Assembly (NCBI GenBank): GCA_019426215.1
Contig: CM033391.1
Coordinates: 19,766,708-19,830,707, forward strand
Source of the DNA: Buddleja alternifolia
Lineage: Eukaryota; Streptophyta; Magnoliopsida; Lamiales; Scrophulariaceae
Direction: 5' to 3'
Length of the DNA stretch: 64,000 bases
Part shown: in pieces, positions 9,138 through 20,427 of the stretch
Position numbering within the stretch: the first letter of the stretch is position 1
Layout: each line of letters starts with the position of its first letter
Translations under genes and position numbers: made by a program
The notes under the pieces: generated by a model
What the model was told of the DNA's origin: nothing
What the model saw: only the letters and a program-made list of their open reading frames with translations
Databases searched by the model: none

Positions 9138-12130
9138 GATGATGTCAAAACCTTAACTCTTATAACTCTTTTATAGATTAAGAGTTCAAAGAAAAGTCCA
9201 AATATAATTATAGGTTAGCGTTTGGAAAGTTAGTACAGTTAGCTAATGTTAGATTAGTCTCAATAAGATGTTTCAGCGATAAATCATTCATTCATTCAAA
9301 TGGAAGAATTAGGCGTACATGATTTACACTGAAGATAGATAAATTTAAAGCGACAAACAGAAATATATAAAGCAACATAAGCATTCATCTTTTCTGTCGC
9401 TTTCTGTTCTCTTCTTGAAAAATTTCAATCGCTAGGTCCAGTAGAAGTCTATCAACATCTATCATGGTTATATGCTAGACTTCATTGTAGTCAGATCTTC
9501 TTTGTCTAGCGCTTTCTTCCAACTCCAACAACCTTTCCACCCAATCCCTCGGAGAGATTCCAAGTTCTCGGATCAAGTCATGATAAATGTCTTGTCTTCG
9601 ATCATTAGTGGATTTCCAGTTGATAGGTCTTCTAAGCGGTCCGGCATATGGGTGAAAACCCATACTCTCTAAAAACTCAACGTCCAAGTCTGGGAGTAAG
9701 TGCCTGCCTTGATAATATCTAGTCTTTCTTTTCTTAGTAAGCATTTTCTTTAAGCTCACTATCTCCTCAAACATAGATTGCTAGTGCTTGTTGTCTGTTT
9801 TAGAGATGGCCTTGGACTGGGACTTTTCTTTATCTTTCCCCTTCTTGGCATCATTAAGGGAGGTCTTTAGGTCAGCGATGTCCCGGCGGAGAAGCTTAAC
9901 TTCATCTATCAAGAGAGCAATCTGCTCAGCGATACTCTGAGAGATTAAGTTGGAAGAATTGTGATGCTCAGTATCGACTGAAGCATTCTGGGCAAGCGTC
10001 CGATTGAATTCTTCGAAAAGAGAAGTGATTAGTGGTGATATACTATCCATAATTGCTATGGTGCTTTTTGTTGCAGAATTTGCAATATCACGACTTCTAG
10101 TGTCTGAGACCAATCTGATATTTAATTCATTATTTTCAAGGATCTTAGAGCAGGAACCTTCGATGGTATTGAGCGAGTTCCTAATAGCTCTTCTAAAGTC
10201 TCTAGACTCCTGATCACTTTCCGAATCTGAATCAGAGGAGGAAGAATGCTTGGGAGACGGGATGAGTCTGTATGAGCTGGAAACCGCAGCCTTGCCTTTA
10301 GATTTGTCTCTTACAAATGGCTCTTCAGGCTCATCAAGGACTCCCTAAACTTCTTCAATTACTTGATTCACAGATGGATCTGCAAACGTTAAAGGGGGCT
10401 CGACTACTGGGGCGCTAGAAAGATCGGGCACAGAAGCCTCGGGTATTTGAGCGACTTCCACAGTAGGAGAATCTTCTATTTCAACAGATTGGACTGGAGA
10501 AGGGGCTTTCATGGCAATGACCCAGAGTGGACCAATCGCTTCCATAAAATGCCTTAGATTGGGGATGTTGGTCTGCGGAATATAAAATATAGCGTCTTCA
10601 CGCTCTTCAATGCTTAGTGCAAATTGCACGTCTTTTGGCAGATCACGCCCTGAAATGTACGAGTTGCAGAAGTCCAAAATAAATGGCATAAGCGCTTGAG
10701 CTACTTCTTAGTCCACTGGCCTGATCATCGATATCATTTTGGCCACTTGTATGTTCTGTTCACAAAATAGGACCGGAAGCAAGTTGTATCCTCTTAAGTC
10801 ACTGGGACTAGGACCGAAATGCGGAGTGGTTGAAATATCCAGCGACTAAGCATTTTCAATTATCGCTCGGCGCTCATGGTAAAATTCAGCAAGGTCGGCA
10901 TGGTCATTGAAATGGACTTCACTTTGCTCTGGAAGAATTGGTTGCTTACTAGAGGAAGCATCTTCATTGAGGTCAGGAAGAATGCGCTGAACAAAGTTGT
11001 GAGTGGGATGATAAATGTAGCATCCTCCTTGAGCGATTAAGTTGTGATGCTGGTGAATATAGCGTTCTATAAATTGTCTGTAATAAGGTAAAGCGCTAAT
11101 ATTGCCTACCAGATTCTGGCGCTGCTGGAGAAGAAACATGGCAAAGCCTCTGCGTCTGTAATCTACTCCAAAGTGAAACAAGAATGGATACTTCACAAGC
11201 TCTTCCAGCGTGTAAAAGTGCAACACGAACTCTTCGGCCCATCTTGCGGTATCCATCATCCATCGCTTTCCAAGTTTATCAGCTTTCTTCTGTTCTTTTC
11301 TAGCTGTAAGAAACTTTTCAAAGCGTTTAAATTCTTCATCATAATCCTCAGCCTATACTCTTGCCAGATACTCGCGGGCTTCAACTTCTATCCAAGAGTT
11401 AATAGGATTGGGACGCTCAGCAACAACTGGTCCTTTTCCTTTCCATAATCTGAGAGGTTTAGGGGATAGAGCATTCTGAGGAGAATGAACGACCTTGGGG
11501 TCAGCGGAGTACCCGATTCTGTTGAGAATTTCTTCGTCTGGACTCTTTGACCAGTCAACCATATGGGGATTCTTGATGACGATCTTATTCTGGCGCAATG
11601 GATAAAAGGACTCTTTAGAGTGACCAATAAAGTTAAAACACTTCTCGTCAAATTCTGTCATGTTGAATGCTGGTCGCCGAATATACTCAAGACGAGATTG
11701 AAGACGCTCAAGATTGTAGAGACCCAAGTCCGTGAACCGCTCGAAGAATTTAAATTTGGCAGAATTGGAGACATCAGTCCTATGGAGAGTTCTTTGAAAG
11801 TTGATCTCTATATCGACTAATTGCCTGATGTCAAGCTCCCTGGTGGCAAAGTAGAATTCATCATTTGCATCATAGCCACGGGGAAAAAATTGATAACACG
11901 GGAAGGAGATCCGATTGGAGTGGGGACAAAGGCAATAAACTCTGTTGGGATAGGGGCCACTTCTATCGACCGCTCAGCAATCACAATCGCTTCACTGACG
12001 GGAGATGTTTCAGCTTTAGGAAGGACTTGGGCTATTTCCTTAGCGATATCCACAACTACTTCCATGTCTACATCCACTTCAACAAGAATCTCGGAAGGTG
12101 GAGGGGCATCAGCGTCTGGTGCTTTTTGAG

Positions 12131-12210
12131 CTGATACATGTAAGCGTTTGAGAAAAGCAAGCAAAATTTCCACTAAGTAGAAATTACAAAGAAACGACTA
12201 CAACGCTTAC
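12131..12210 (-). other. Probable 80-nt intron 2 in env-like frame
   Basis: The donor reads CAGG|GTAAGCG and the acceptor ATGTATCAG|CT, with a pyrimidine-rich stretch (TTGCTTGCTTTTCTC) upstream of the acceptor. It is phase 1. Splicing links an open upstream frame (12212-12396) with the open frame starting at 12130. Splicing is inferred from sequence only. Confidence 0.6.
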
Positions 12211-12396
12211 CCTGAGGACTATCATCGACTGACGCAGTCGCTTGATCTGTTTCAACATTTGGTACAGTTTCCTCAGGCTCCAGGACAACTTCTTCTGGAT
12301 CTAAATCAAGAAAAGAAATTATTGGATCAGCACGGATGGGGATACGCAAATCCTTAAGAGTGTTAAGAATTGTCTGAATATTTGCTTCACACTCGG

Positions 12397-12479
12397 CTGA
12401 AAGGATTTTATCCTAGCGTTAGAGACTTAGAAACTAACGAGGAAAGGATAAATTACATTGCTTTTTCACAAGTAGTTAC
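12397..12479 (-). other. Probable 83-nt intron 1 in env-like frame
   Basis: The donor is CAGG|GTAACTAC and the acceptor ATCCTTTCAG|CC. A CTAAC branch-point-like word lies about 20 nt before the acceptor. It is phase 1 and contains in-frame stops. Its removal joins two open exons in the correct frame. Confidence 0.6.
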
Positions 12480-13709
12480 CCTGAACATGAGAAAGCCTCT
12501 CAGATGAAGTATAGGTTTTAGGTTCTGAGCTGATTTCAGGAACAACGTCAGAAGGAGGTGGAACACTCGTTGGTTCTTCAAGCACTGGCTCTGCTGGAGT
12601 GCTTGTTGATGCAGCTGGAGTGGATGAAGGAGTACGCCTTCAGGCTAGCGGTACTTCTTCTACCTCTTCTTTCTCTTCTGGAAAGATGATGAAGACAGGT
12701 GGGTGAGAGGGTGATTTGGGAGAAGAAGAGGGAGACTTTTGTTTCTTCTTGGGCTCCGGCTTCTGCTTCTGTTTCTTAGCTAGCTCAGCAACCTTAATAG
12801 CGATCTTTCATTTTGGTCGCTTAACCACTACTGCTTCCTCTAAGGAAGATGATGATGAAGACAAAGTCGCTTGCTCTTCATCATCGCTGCGAACAACTCT
12901 TTCAGCAAGAAGTCGCTCACGCTCTTCTTTGGAAACCGCTGCACCACCACGTCTTCTTGGCTTGAGCAACTCGCTGATCATCTTCTTTCCATAGAATTTT
13001 AGCGCTGGGACCTTATTTCCAGCGGTGTTGACGAAACCGCTAGCACTAAGAATACGACTTAAACAATCCCGTAGGGCTTGGGATTTACCGCCTTGGCCAT
13101 CGCTGCTTTATAGCGATTAAAAACGTAAAGCGACCAATTTATCTTCAATTTGGTCAGAATGGCCACCATCATCTTGTACTGAAGGTTGGAAACTTTATCG
13201 AAGCTTCCTTTTCTGCATTCGATCATCTTTGCACATATGTCCGCAAGAATGACATATTCGCCCTTCATGTCATTTTTCTTGAAGTTAGGTTCGTAGGCAG
13301 CCTCAACTTCATCCTTCTTGATCAATGCCCAGACTTTGGTAGCATCACCAAGAGTGAAATTTTCGACCTCGCCACCATCATTTGGCAAAACAAGTAAAGA
13401 TGAAATAAGAGCAGGAGTGAGGACACAGGTCTCACGAGCAAAGGGAAAGACGCAGGAAATAGAGTTTCCGTCGTCGGAGATTTTTGCATGCTTGAAAAAG
13501 AAGAGGGTTTCTTCTTCATAGATGTTAAAAATGGTAGTTATCATATCACGCAAACCAGATTCCTGGACGAGTGGAAGAACAGTCCGTAGAGGGAAGTTCT
13601 GGTTATCAAAAAGATAGTCCCAGTTAACAAGGAAATCGGCGTTAACAGAGACTGGTTTCTGAGTTTTGGAAGATTTTTCGGCAGCAGATTTTGAAGATTT
13701 GGGTGCCAT

Positions 13710-14541
13710 TGATGAACTAGAAAAGCTTTGGTTGAGGAGAGGAAAGACATGCTTTTTGCCTTAAAGAGAAAAGACTTTTACAGTAGAGGAATTTTGGAAG
13801 TGATAAAGTTTTACTGTAAAAAATTCGAGGGATTTATATAGAGGCGAAAATAACTCCTCAGTTGCTTGGATTAATGCCACGTGTTAAGATATTAATTTTG
13901 AAAGTTGAAATATTTAAATCTGAGCCATTTACTCATAAATACGGATGTCAAAAAATGCGGTAAAATAGGGTAATCAACCAAAAATATGAACTTTTGAAGT
14001 CCGTAGTTACTTTTTCAAAAATGTTTGAATAATTTTGAAATTTTCAGCGTGAAATACATGCGCCTGTAGTACATTGACACGCACTCAGACAGGTGCAGTT
14101 ACTGAACCGCCTAGTGTTTAGATAGGAATCATTAACCGTCACAGTTTGATTTGATAAGCACGTGTGGGCATTATCAAATCTAATCTTTTGGACTTATCCA
14201 CACGATACCTTTTAGCGATGGAAACTATGCATGAATTTCAGAAAAAGGCTACTTAGCGTTAAAGTGGGAATCTTTTTAACGCTGAAGTCTTTTTGATAAG
14301 TTCAATCACTTTTGATAAAAAAAATTTATTTAATGTTCTTAGAGATTGATTTTGTCATGCATAATAGTTTAGCGCTAGTGATCAATGCATAAATTTTCAA
14401 AGTCATTTTTGATCGCAGTCGCTTATGAATTGAGGATGAAGTGGATTCCCCCTAAATTGTATGCCTATAAAATATGATGCTCTATGATTTAAGCGTTTAA
14501 TCAATCATACCTAATTCACTTCTCAAAGTGAGAAAGCGTTG
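13710..14541. other. Non-coding spacer between SIRE pol and env-like frame
   Basis: About 830 bp without a convincing frame lies between the end of RNase H (14542) and the ATG of the env-like ORF (13709). A relative of part of it (about 14205-14400) recurs at 50899-51055. It may hold signals for expressing the downstream ORF (splice acceptor or internal promoter). None is provable here. Confidence 0.6.
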
Positions 14542-15149
14542 TTAGTTGAGCGCTATGGTGAAGATTTCTGCCAATTATTTGTCAGTTCCAATGAAGTGCA
14601 TGGAGATATCTTTCTTTTGAACATGGTCACACAAGAAATGGTATCGAATGTCAATGTGTTTAGTTCTGGAATGAAGGACAAGATTTTGGGTCATAGCTAA
14701 AGGGCTTTGATTATCACAATGGATTGGGGTAGGACCTAGGATTGTTCCATAATCTCTAAGTTGTTGCCTCATCCAAAGGATTTGTGCACAACAGCTCCCA
14801 GCGGCTACATATTCTGCCTCAGCAGTAGAAGTCGCTACGGATTGTTGTTTCTTACTATGCCACAAAATCAATCTATCACCTAGAAATTGACATGTACCAC
14901 TAGTACTCTTTCTATCTATTTTGCATTCCGTAAAATCTGCGTCTGAATAACCAATTAGTTCAAAAGAGAGTCCCTTGGATACCATAAGCCCACATTTTGT
15001 GTGCCTTTTTAGTATTTAAGGGTCTTCTTGGTAGCATTTAAGTGTGGTTCTCTAGGGTCAGCTTGAAAGCGTGCACACATGCATACCGAAAACATAATAT
15101 CGGGTCTACTAGCGGCAAGATAAAGAAGTGATCCAATAATACCTCTATA
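14542..15149 (-). pseudogene. SIRE pol, C-terminal part: RT tail and RNase H
   Basis: The frame resumes exactly where the Athila insertion splits it: residues YRGIIGSLLYL follow the part encoded up to 22213. It continues through the RT connection (ASRPDIMFSV) into RNase H with GYSDADF, RKSTSG, TSTAEAEYVA, CDNQSPLAM and SRTKHIDIRYHF. These are the conserved RNase H and tail motifs of Copia pol. Breaks are TAA in the RT-RH linker and TAA near the C-terminus (about 14575). The intact module would degrade the RNA of the RNA:DNA hybrid during reverse transcription. Confidence 0.9.
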
Positions 15150-15154
15150 GTTAG

Positions 15155-16579
15155 TGACACGCGAAATCCTAGCAAGTATACTAGGTCGTGCAAAGTAATA
15201 AAGTGGACTATTTAGCCTGGGGTGTATCGTCTCCACAGGGACAATTGGATTCAATGCTCGTAATTGCTATATTATCTAACTTTAAGCTAAATCAAATTAT
15301 AAGATGATGGTTGATTATACTATGAAAATAATCAAAGACAACTATGTGATAAACAAGATAATAAATCGAATGGAAAGAGGTGATTGGGTTATGATCCTAC
15401 TATGTTCTATTCTATGTTCATGAACTCTCAATTATCCGGATTTTTAGAACGCTCTTGTTATGGCGAAACCCCCTAATGTATTTATTATTCAATCTCTTGA
15501 AATAACAAGCCTATACTAGTTAACAACTTCCTATATCTCTATAGTGAAGATTGAATTAACTAACATGCATTTAGGTTCAAAGGAATTCCTTGCTTACGAA
15601 GATCCTACATTTAATCGGGTCATCTTATCACAAAAAGCCACACAACGCAATCGATTCTATCTCTAGTCAATTGTTACGTTATGATGTTTGATTTTTCGAT
15701 CTCCCTTTATATATCTCCTCTCGGTCTCAAGACAAAGCATTATATCAAACACATGGTGATCATTCATGTGAAAGCATTAAGCATAAAATCAAACATGTAA
15801 CAAGAATGTAATAAATCCGGAAATTAATCATTCATTAAACACAAAACATCACAAATTATTTACATAACCCAACCACAAAGATGCTTAGCTCATACTTACA
15901 ATAACAAATGATTTAACAATTCTATAAGACATAGTTGATAAACTAATCAAAGAGAAAGAGTTGAATTACTCCCTATTACAAGGTGTGAATCCAAGCTTTT
16001 GATGATGAAAATGGCTCCTCAAGCTTTCTTGGGTCTTCCTATGGCTTCCCTATGTGTTTTTAGAACAAGTGTAAGTGTTTTCCAAGAGAAAAGTGTGTTA
16101 TAAAGGGGGAAAACGGCGGACTTAAAATTAGGGCATCGGGGAAATCGGACCGCGACACACATTCTAAACCGACCGCGGCTCGGATGGCAAGTGGTGCCGC
16201 GGTCTAAAAAGCAAGTCATGCCACGGTTTGCCGAGGCCTAACAGGGTGCCGAAGGGTCAAAACAGGGCCGCGGTGTTCTGGGCGTCGAAGGCCGCGGTCC
16301 TATCCGGATTTCTCATTTGGCATTGTACCGCGACCGCGGTCTTGCGCCGGGTTTAGTGCCGTAATTCTGTGCCACGGTCCAGAATGGCAGATTCATATTT
16401 TTCTTCGCTTTTACTTCTCTTGTTCTGCCTTCTTACTTAATAATTGATCTATTTGACTTAAATCCCTACACACATGAAATTGAAACAAATCAAAGCACTA
16501 TGCAGGATATTCATTACTAAATTATGACGAAAATACCTAAATCAAAGGGGTAAAAAACTTGTAAAATGTGAACTTATCA
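15155..16579 (-). repeat. 3' LTR of Athila-type element
   Basis: The 1425 bp repeat starts TGACACGCGAAATCC and ends AACTTATCA. It matches 20757-22207 closely. About 16080-16390 is an unusually GC-rich block built on CCGCGG words, several of which are decayed or missing relative to the other LTR. Confidence 0.95.
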
Positions 16580-16594
16580 ACTACCCCCCAACTA
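16580..16594 (-). promoter_or_regulatory. Polypurine tract of Athila-type element
   Basis: The minus strand reads TAGTTGGGGGGTAGT immediately before the 3' LTR. Confidence 0.9.
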
Positions 16595-18203
16595 GGCTTT
16601 GATCGTCTCGATCAATAGATGGTGAACAAATACTCATAAGTTCAGATTGTTCGCTGTGATTCGGGATCTTTTAAAGGCTGAATGTTTCAGAACCAAGTAT
16701 GCACATGAGGCTCAATTTTTGCACTTCCCACAAAAGAGGTGAGCGTTACTCCCTCGAAAATAGTCATGATAAGTTACACGTTGCCTAGAACATTCAACAA
16801 TTTGAAAACCTCTAAAACATCTCGAAATCCATCTCTTAATCATGAACTCCATATCTATTATTTTTATGTCAAAAGCACATTTTTAAAACATGATTATGCA
16901 AACTCATTAGATAATAAAAACATTGAAACAATCCAAATCTTTGTTAACTTTTCGGTGTGTATGAAGTGTGAAAGTCACGATCAAAAGGTCTTTTCGGCTT
17001 GTAACGTAAGGCTAGGTAATGGCTTGGACGGGAATATATGGATAAAGTGACTAAATTCAAGAGAGCATACAACGCAATATCATCGAGCTAAACACTCACT
17101 TATCAACCGAACAATTCTGTACCTCTTGTCACTTATCACTTTTAAATTTCCTTTTTTTTTCTTTTCTTTTCAAGCTCACAACTCCCAAACTTGTCACTTA
17201 TCACTTATCACATTGAAGTCTAGTTCATAGCCTTGTCGAGAGCACAAATATTTTTTTTTGTTTTTTTTTTTGTTTTTTTATATATATATCTCGACTATTT
17301 AACCAACTTTCAGTTCTTCATTTCATCCCCTCTTTTCACATAAAATCCAAACCTCCAATATTTTATCATAAGCAAGAACAACACCACCTTCTAAACCACT
17401 AATCAATGAGCTTCGATACCCAAAACAAAGTGTATACCCAAATAAATATCAAATGATATGAAGTTCTATGCTCTCTCAATTAGGAAATAGACTTTGTTTT
17501 ACTTTTAGGCTAAAGGGTGGTTGGTGTGGCTTACGAAAGAAAGACGAATGGTGTTTTTTAGTGTGCTTAGCACACTCCATTCTTATCAATATGGCTCAAA
17601 ACAAGGTCTAGAGATTATGCAATATAGTGAAGGCTAAATGTAAGGCTAGAGACAATGAAAGATGGCCTAAATCATTTCATGACTTCGCACAATCAATACA
17701 CACTTCAAAGTCGACAAAAGTGAAAGTTCAATGCTTTAAATCCTCAACAATTCACATAAGCATGGCTAAAAAGGCTTTCACATATAAAATACGACAAATG
17801 ATTTCATCTTAGATGAAGTAGAGACACTCAAACGAATCATGCTCCAAGCAAAAGTATGACAAATCATGAAAATGAAATCATTGATTATCACAGTTTTCTA
17901 ATCCCAAATCAAGCATGAATCTTAACAAATGAGCACAAATTACACCAATTCGCCACATCACAATAAAATATGGGACGTCTAAACCCACCCCCCAACTAAT
18001 CTAGCACATTGCCCCCAATGAACGGACATATAGATGCAAAGAAGAAGAAAGAAAGACGTCCCTGAGTGTGGAAGGTAAGTGATGTCCAAAAAGCGAAAGA
18101 GCAACCCACATCCCCTTAGACATTTTATTATTTTTCTTTTCTTCCTTTTGAACGGTTGTATTGTTGGCTTTTCACGTTTATTGTCGTTTTCTGGTTGTGG
18201 TGT
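16595..18203. other. Non-coding 3' region of Athila-type element
   Basis: No supported coding frame. It contains poly-T/poly-A stretches (17140-17280). A second PPT-like purine run on the minus strand at about 17980-17998 (AGTTGGGGGGTGGG) copies the core of the true PPT. Confidence 0.6.
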
Positions 18204-18761
18204 TTATGCTTTTCTCATTATGTGTGACCTTAGTGTTATGATGCTCTTTCTTGTCTTTTCTAACTCAACAGATGGCTCGCCTTTAGTTTCAGACTCTACG
18301 CCTTGCATAGCGTCATCAGGAGCTTCGGAAGTGTCGGGCTGTGGATGGGGTGGGGATTCCCAAGCAGGGGGTGAAAGTGGGGTACTAGAGCCGGAGTGGA
18401 GGTTCTCGAAACTGCGTATCTGATAATCCCATAGGCGCTTTTGGCGCCTCTCAGTTCGGTCTAACTGTGTAGTGATCCCGTGAAATGCTGTCATCATCGT
18501 ATCAAAACCCTGATGCATATCCATCCGTAAAGCATGTATCTGAGCATCGAGGTGTTCATACCTCGCAGTCTGAGAACGTGGGGCTGGGGGAGGGACAGCG
18601 GGAGCCTGCATATGAGGAGGTACATCAGCATCACCGGCATCCGCATAAAGTGGTGGAAGCGGTGCAGCAATGCTGGCATCATCAAGATCGCCCATAGGCC
18701 GTGTCGTGGCCTCAGAAGAGTGAATAGGGACACCCGCGCGTATAGCTAAGGCAGTGATCAA
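18204..18761 (-). CDS. Athila 3'-region ORF fragment (coiled-coil protein)
   Basis: This 185-codon frame begins MITALAIRAG. Residues about 70-120 (YEHLDAQIHALRMDMHQGFD and onwards) are predicted coiled coil, followed by a Pro/Ser/Glu-rich tail. This resembles the C-terminal part of the extra ORF found between pol and the 3' LTR in Athila-group elements. It lacks a start shared with a longer ORF and its upstream part is missing, so it is likely truncated by the deletion that removed pol. No catalytic motif is present. Confidence 0.55.
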   Translation of the reverse strand: MITALAIRAGVPIHSSEATTRPMGDLDDASIAAPLPPLYADAGDADVPPHMQAPAVPPPAPRSQTARYEHLDAQIHALRMDMHQGFDTMMTAFHGITTQLDRTERRQKRLWDYQIRSFENLHSGSSTPLSPPAWESPPHPQPDTSEAPDDAMQGVESETKGEPSVELEKTRKSIITLRSHIMRKA

Positions 18762-19066
18762 ATGAGGGTGCGCCAGATTCTGTGTAGTGCTGATAAGAGG
18801 TGTTTTTAAGTGTTTTTAAGACCGTAATTCTTATGATTTGGATTCACTTATTGCTTAAATCATGTCACATTTGCATTTAATAGGTGTGTTAAGTGAATAC
18901 AGGTAATAAATGAGAATACATGAAGAAAAGGGAAGAAAAACGATGTACAAAATAAGTTCAAGCATGTTTTTCAACACCGAGGCGGTTTATACATCTCCTA
19001 CCACATTCGAGCGATAATTCCGTACATTTCGAGACCGACTTAGACAAAGTTTCCTTCTACAAAGTT
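18762..19066. other. Pol deletion junction region in Athila-type element
   Basis: About 300 bp of non-coding sequence joins the end of gag to the 3'-region ORF. No protease, RT or integrase motif occurs in any frame. Somewhere here lies the junction of the pol loss. Confidence 0.6.
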
Positions 19067-20377
19067 TTAGATGTATGTCTTAGCTTCAAATGGGAACTTG
19101 AAACATCCAAATCGGAGGTCTTGTTTGTGAAATGTGTTGGGTTGAAAACCCCCTTGGCGTTGAAATGGCGGTCTATCACCGTGTGATTGAAACCCGGGAG
19201 GTTGCTTCACCACATTGTTGTTGTTACTCCATGAGAAGTTTGGGTGATTTCTCCACCCCGGATTATATTTTTCAGAAAATGGATCGTTTTGTGTCCTATT
19301 TGAATTTTGCACATAATTCGCATCTTCAACACATTCGGAATGATAAGATTGACTGCCATGTTGACACTCCGTAATGTGATGATTTCCACCACAATTTTCA
19401 CACAACGTTTGCACTTGGTTTACCGAGAAATTCATAGCATCCAATTTCTTGTGCAATAGTTCTACTTGATTAGCTAGTGAAGTGGAAGCTTCCACTTCAT
19501 AAACTCCACTCGTCTTCTTTGGAAGTATTACTCTCTCGGTAGGCCATTGGTAGTTATTTTCCAACATTCTATCGATCATTTCCCAAGCCGCTTGTGGTGG
19601 TAAATTCATGAGTGAACCACCCGCAGCTGCGTCTAGATGAGTGCGAAGGCCGGGTCCAAGGCCTTGATAAAAGATGGTCACTTGAGTCCAAACTGCAAAA
19701 CCATGGTGAGGGCATTTTCGGAGAAGTTTCTTGAATCTTTCAAGTGCTTCATAGAGTGACTCTCCCTCCATTTGTCGAAATCCTTGTATCTCAACTTTGA
19801 TAGCGGCTGTTTTCCCCGGTGGAAAATACTTACTCAAAAACTTCTCCACCAACTGGTCCCAAGTATGAATGGATGCCGTTGGCAATGAGTCAAGCCAAGC
19901 TCTTGCTTTATCCCTCAATGAGAACGGAAAGAGTCTCATTCTAATGGCATCATCGGTCACTCCATTTTGTCGAAATGTGCTCAAATAGCTAAGGAACTTG
20001 GTAATGTGAGCATGTGGTGACTCATCCGCCGTACCCCGATATTGTTCATTGGAAATGAGTTGAAGAATAGCCGGTGATATTGTAAAATTGTTTGCTTCTA
20101 TCGTGGGTAGTACGATAGCACCAGCGGCTCCATGAACAGTGGGTTGCATATAATCACGTAAAGGACGGGGAGCTTGCTCTTGTCTTTGTGCTAATGTGGC
20201 AGCAACAGCGGCTTGAATCAAGGCTTGAATTCCCGGGTCCTCTAAATTAACGGGATTGTTCCCTTCCATTGCCTCAAATTGATTCTCGTTTTGGCTTTGT
20301 GCTCGTCTTCTTCTATTGAAAGTGCGCTCGATCTCGGAATCAAAATCTTCAAGGTTTCCTTGAGATGTGCGGGTCAT
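19067..20377 (-). CDS. gag: Athila-type Gag polyprotein
   Basis: An uninterrupted 436-codon frame. The N-terminus is acidic/basic (MTRTSQGNLEDFDSEIERTF). The Athila/Tat-type block RPLRDYMQPTVHGAAGAIVL follows at about residue 95. The Retrotrans_gag core (RLFPFSLRDKARAWLDSLP to KFLSKYFPPGKTA) lies at about residues 145-200. A CX2CX3HX4C zinc knuckle (CENCGGNHHITEC) is at about residue 325, then an Asn/Gln/Phe-rich tail. It would form the virus-like particle and bind genomic RNA. It ends at a stop just after the tail with no protease. It is the only apparently full-length retroelement protein in the window. Confidence 0.9.
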   Translation of the reverse strand: MTRTSQGNLEDFDSEIERTFNRRRRAQSQNENQFEAMEGNNPVNLEDPGIQALIQAAVAATLAQRQEQAPRPLRDYMQPTVHGAAGAIVLPTIEANNFTISPAILQLISNEQYRGTADESPHAHITKFLSYLSTFRQNGVTDDAIRMRLFPFSLRDKARAWLDSLPTASIHTWDQLVEKFLSKYFPPGKTAAIKVEIQGFRQMEGESLYEALERFKKLLRKCPHHGFAVWTQVTIFYQGLGPGLRTHLDAAAGGSLMNLPPQAAWEMIDRMLENNYQWPTERVILPKKTSGVYEVEASTSLANQVELLHKKLDAMNFSVNQVQTLCENCGGNHHITECQHGSQSYHSECVEDANYVQNSNRTQNDPFSEKYNPGWRNHPNFSWSNNNNVVKQPPGFQSHGDRPPFQRQGGFQPNTFHKQDLRFGCFKFPFEAKTYI

Positions 20378-20427
20378 GCAATACTCAAAGAAGTCAACCT
20401 AACAATAGAATCAAAAGAACCAAAATT

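Larger units (their letters stand above)
9385..13709 (-). pseudogene. SIRE env-like third reading frame, decayed, with two probable introns
   Basis: One long coding region is readable from ATG at 13709 to TGA at 9385-9387. It is broken by single-base losses near 13063 and 11880 and by about eight in-frame stops, for example near 12811, 11350, 10843, 10345 and 9781. Most of the stops are one C-to-T change from Gln or Arg codons. Removing two introns (12397-12479, 12131-12210) keeps the frame. The first 216 codons form a folded-looking domain. The middle is Pro/Ser/Glu-rich with Lys/Arg clusters, and about 9800-10110 encodes a heptad-like coiled coil. I see no N-terminal signal peptide and no clear membrane anchor. 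SIRE elements carry such a frame downstream of pol, traditionally called env-like. The true role is unknown. Confidence 0.75.

Noticed and set aside
11821..13521. Plus-strand ORFs opposite the env-like region
   Set aside because: Antisense shadows of the minus-strand coding region.
15009..15254. Protein with an odd N-terminus fused to RT
   Set aside because: The first ~33 codons are Athila LTR read through the insertion site; only the part encoded below 15150 is SIRE RT. The similar ORF at 20644-20856 is LTR only.
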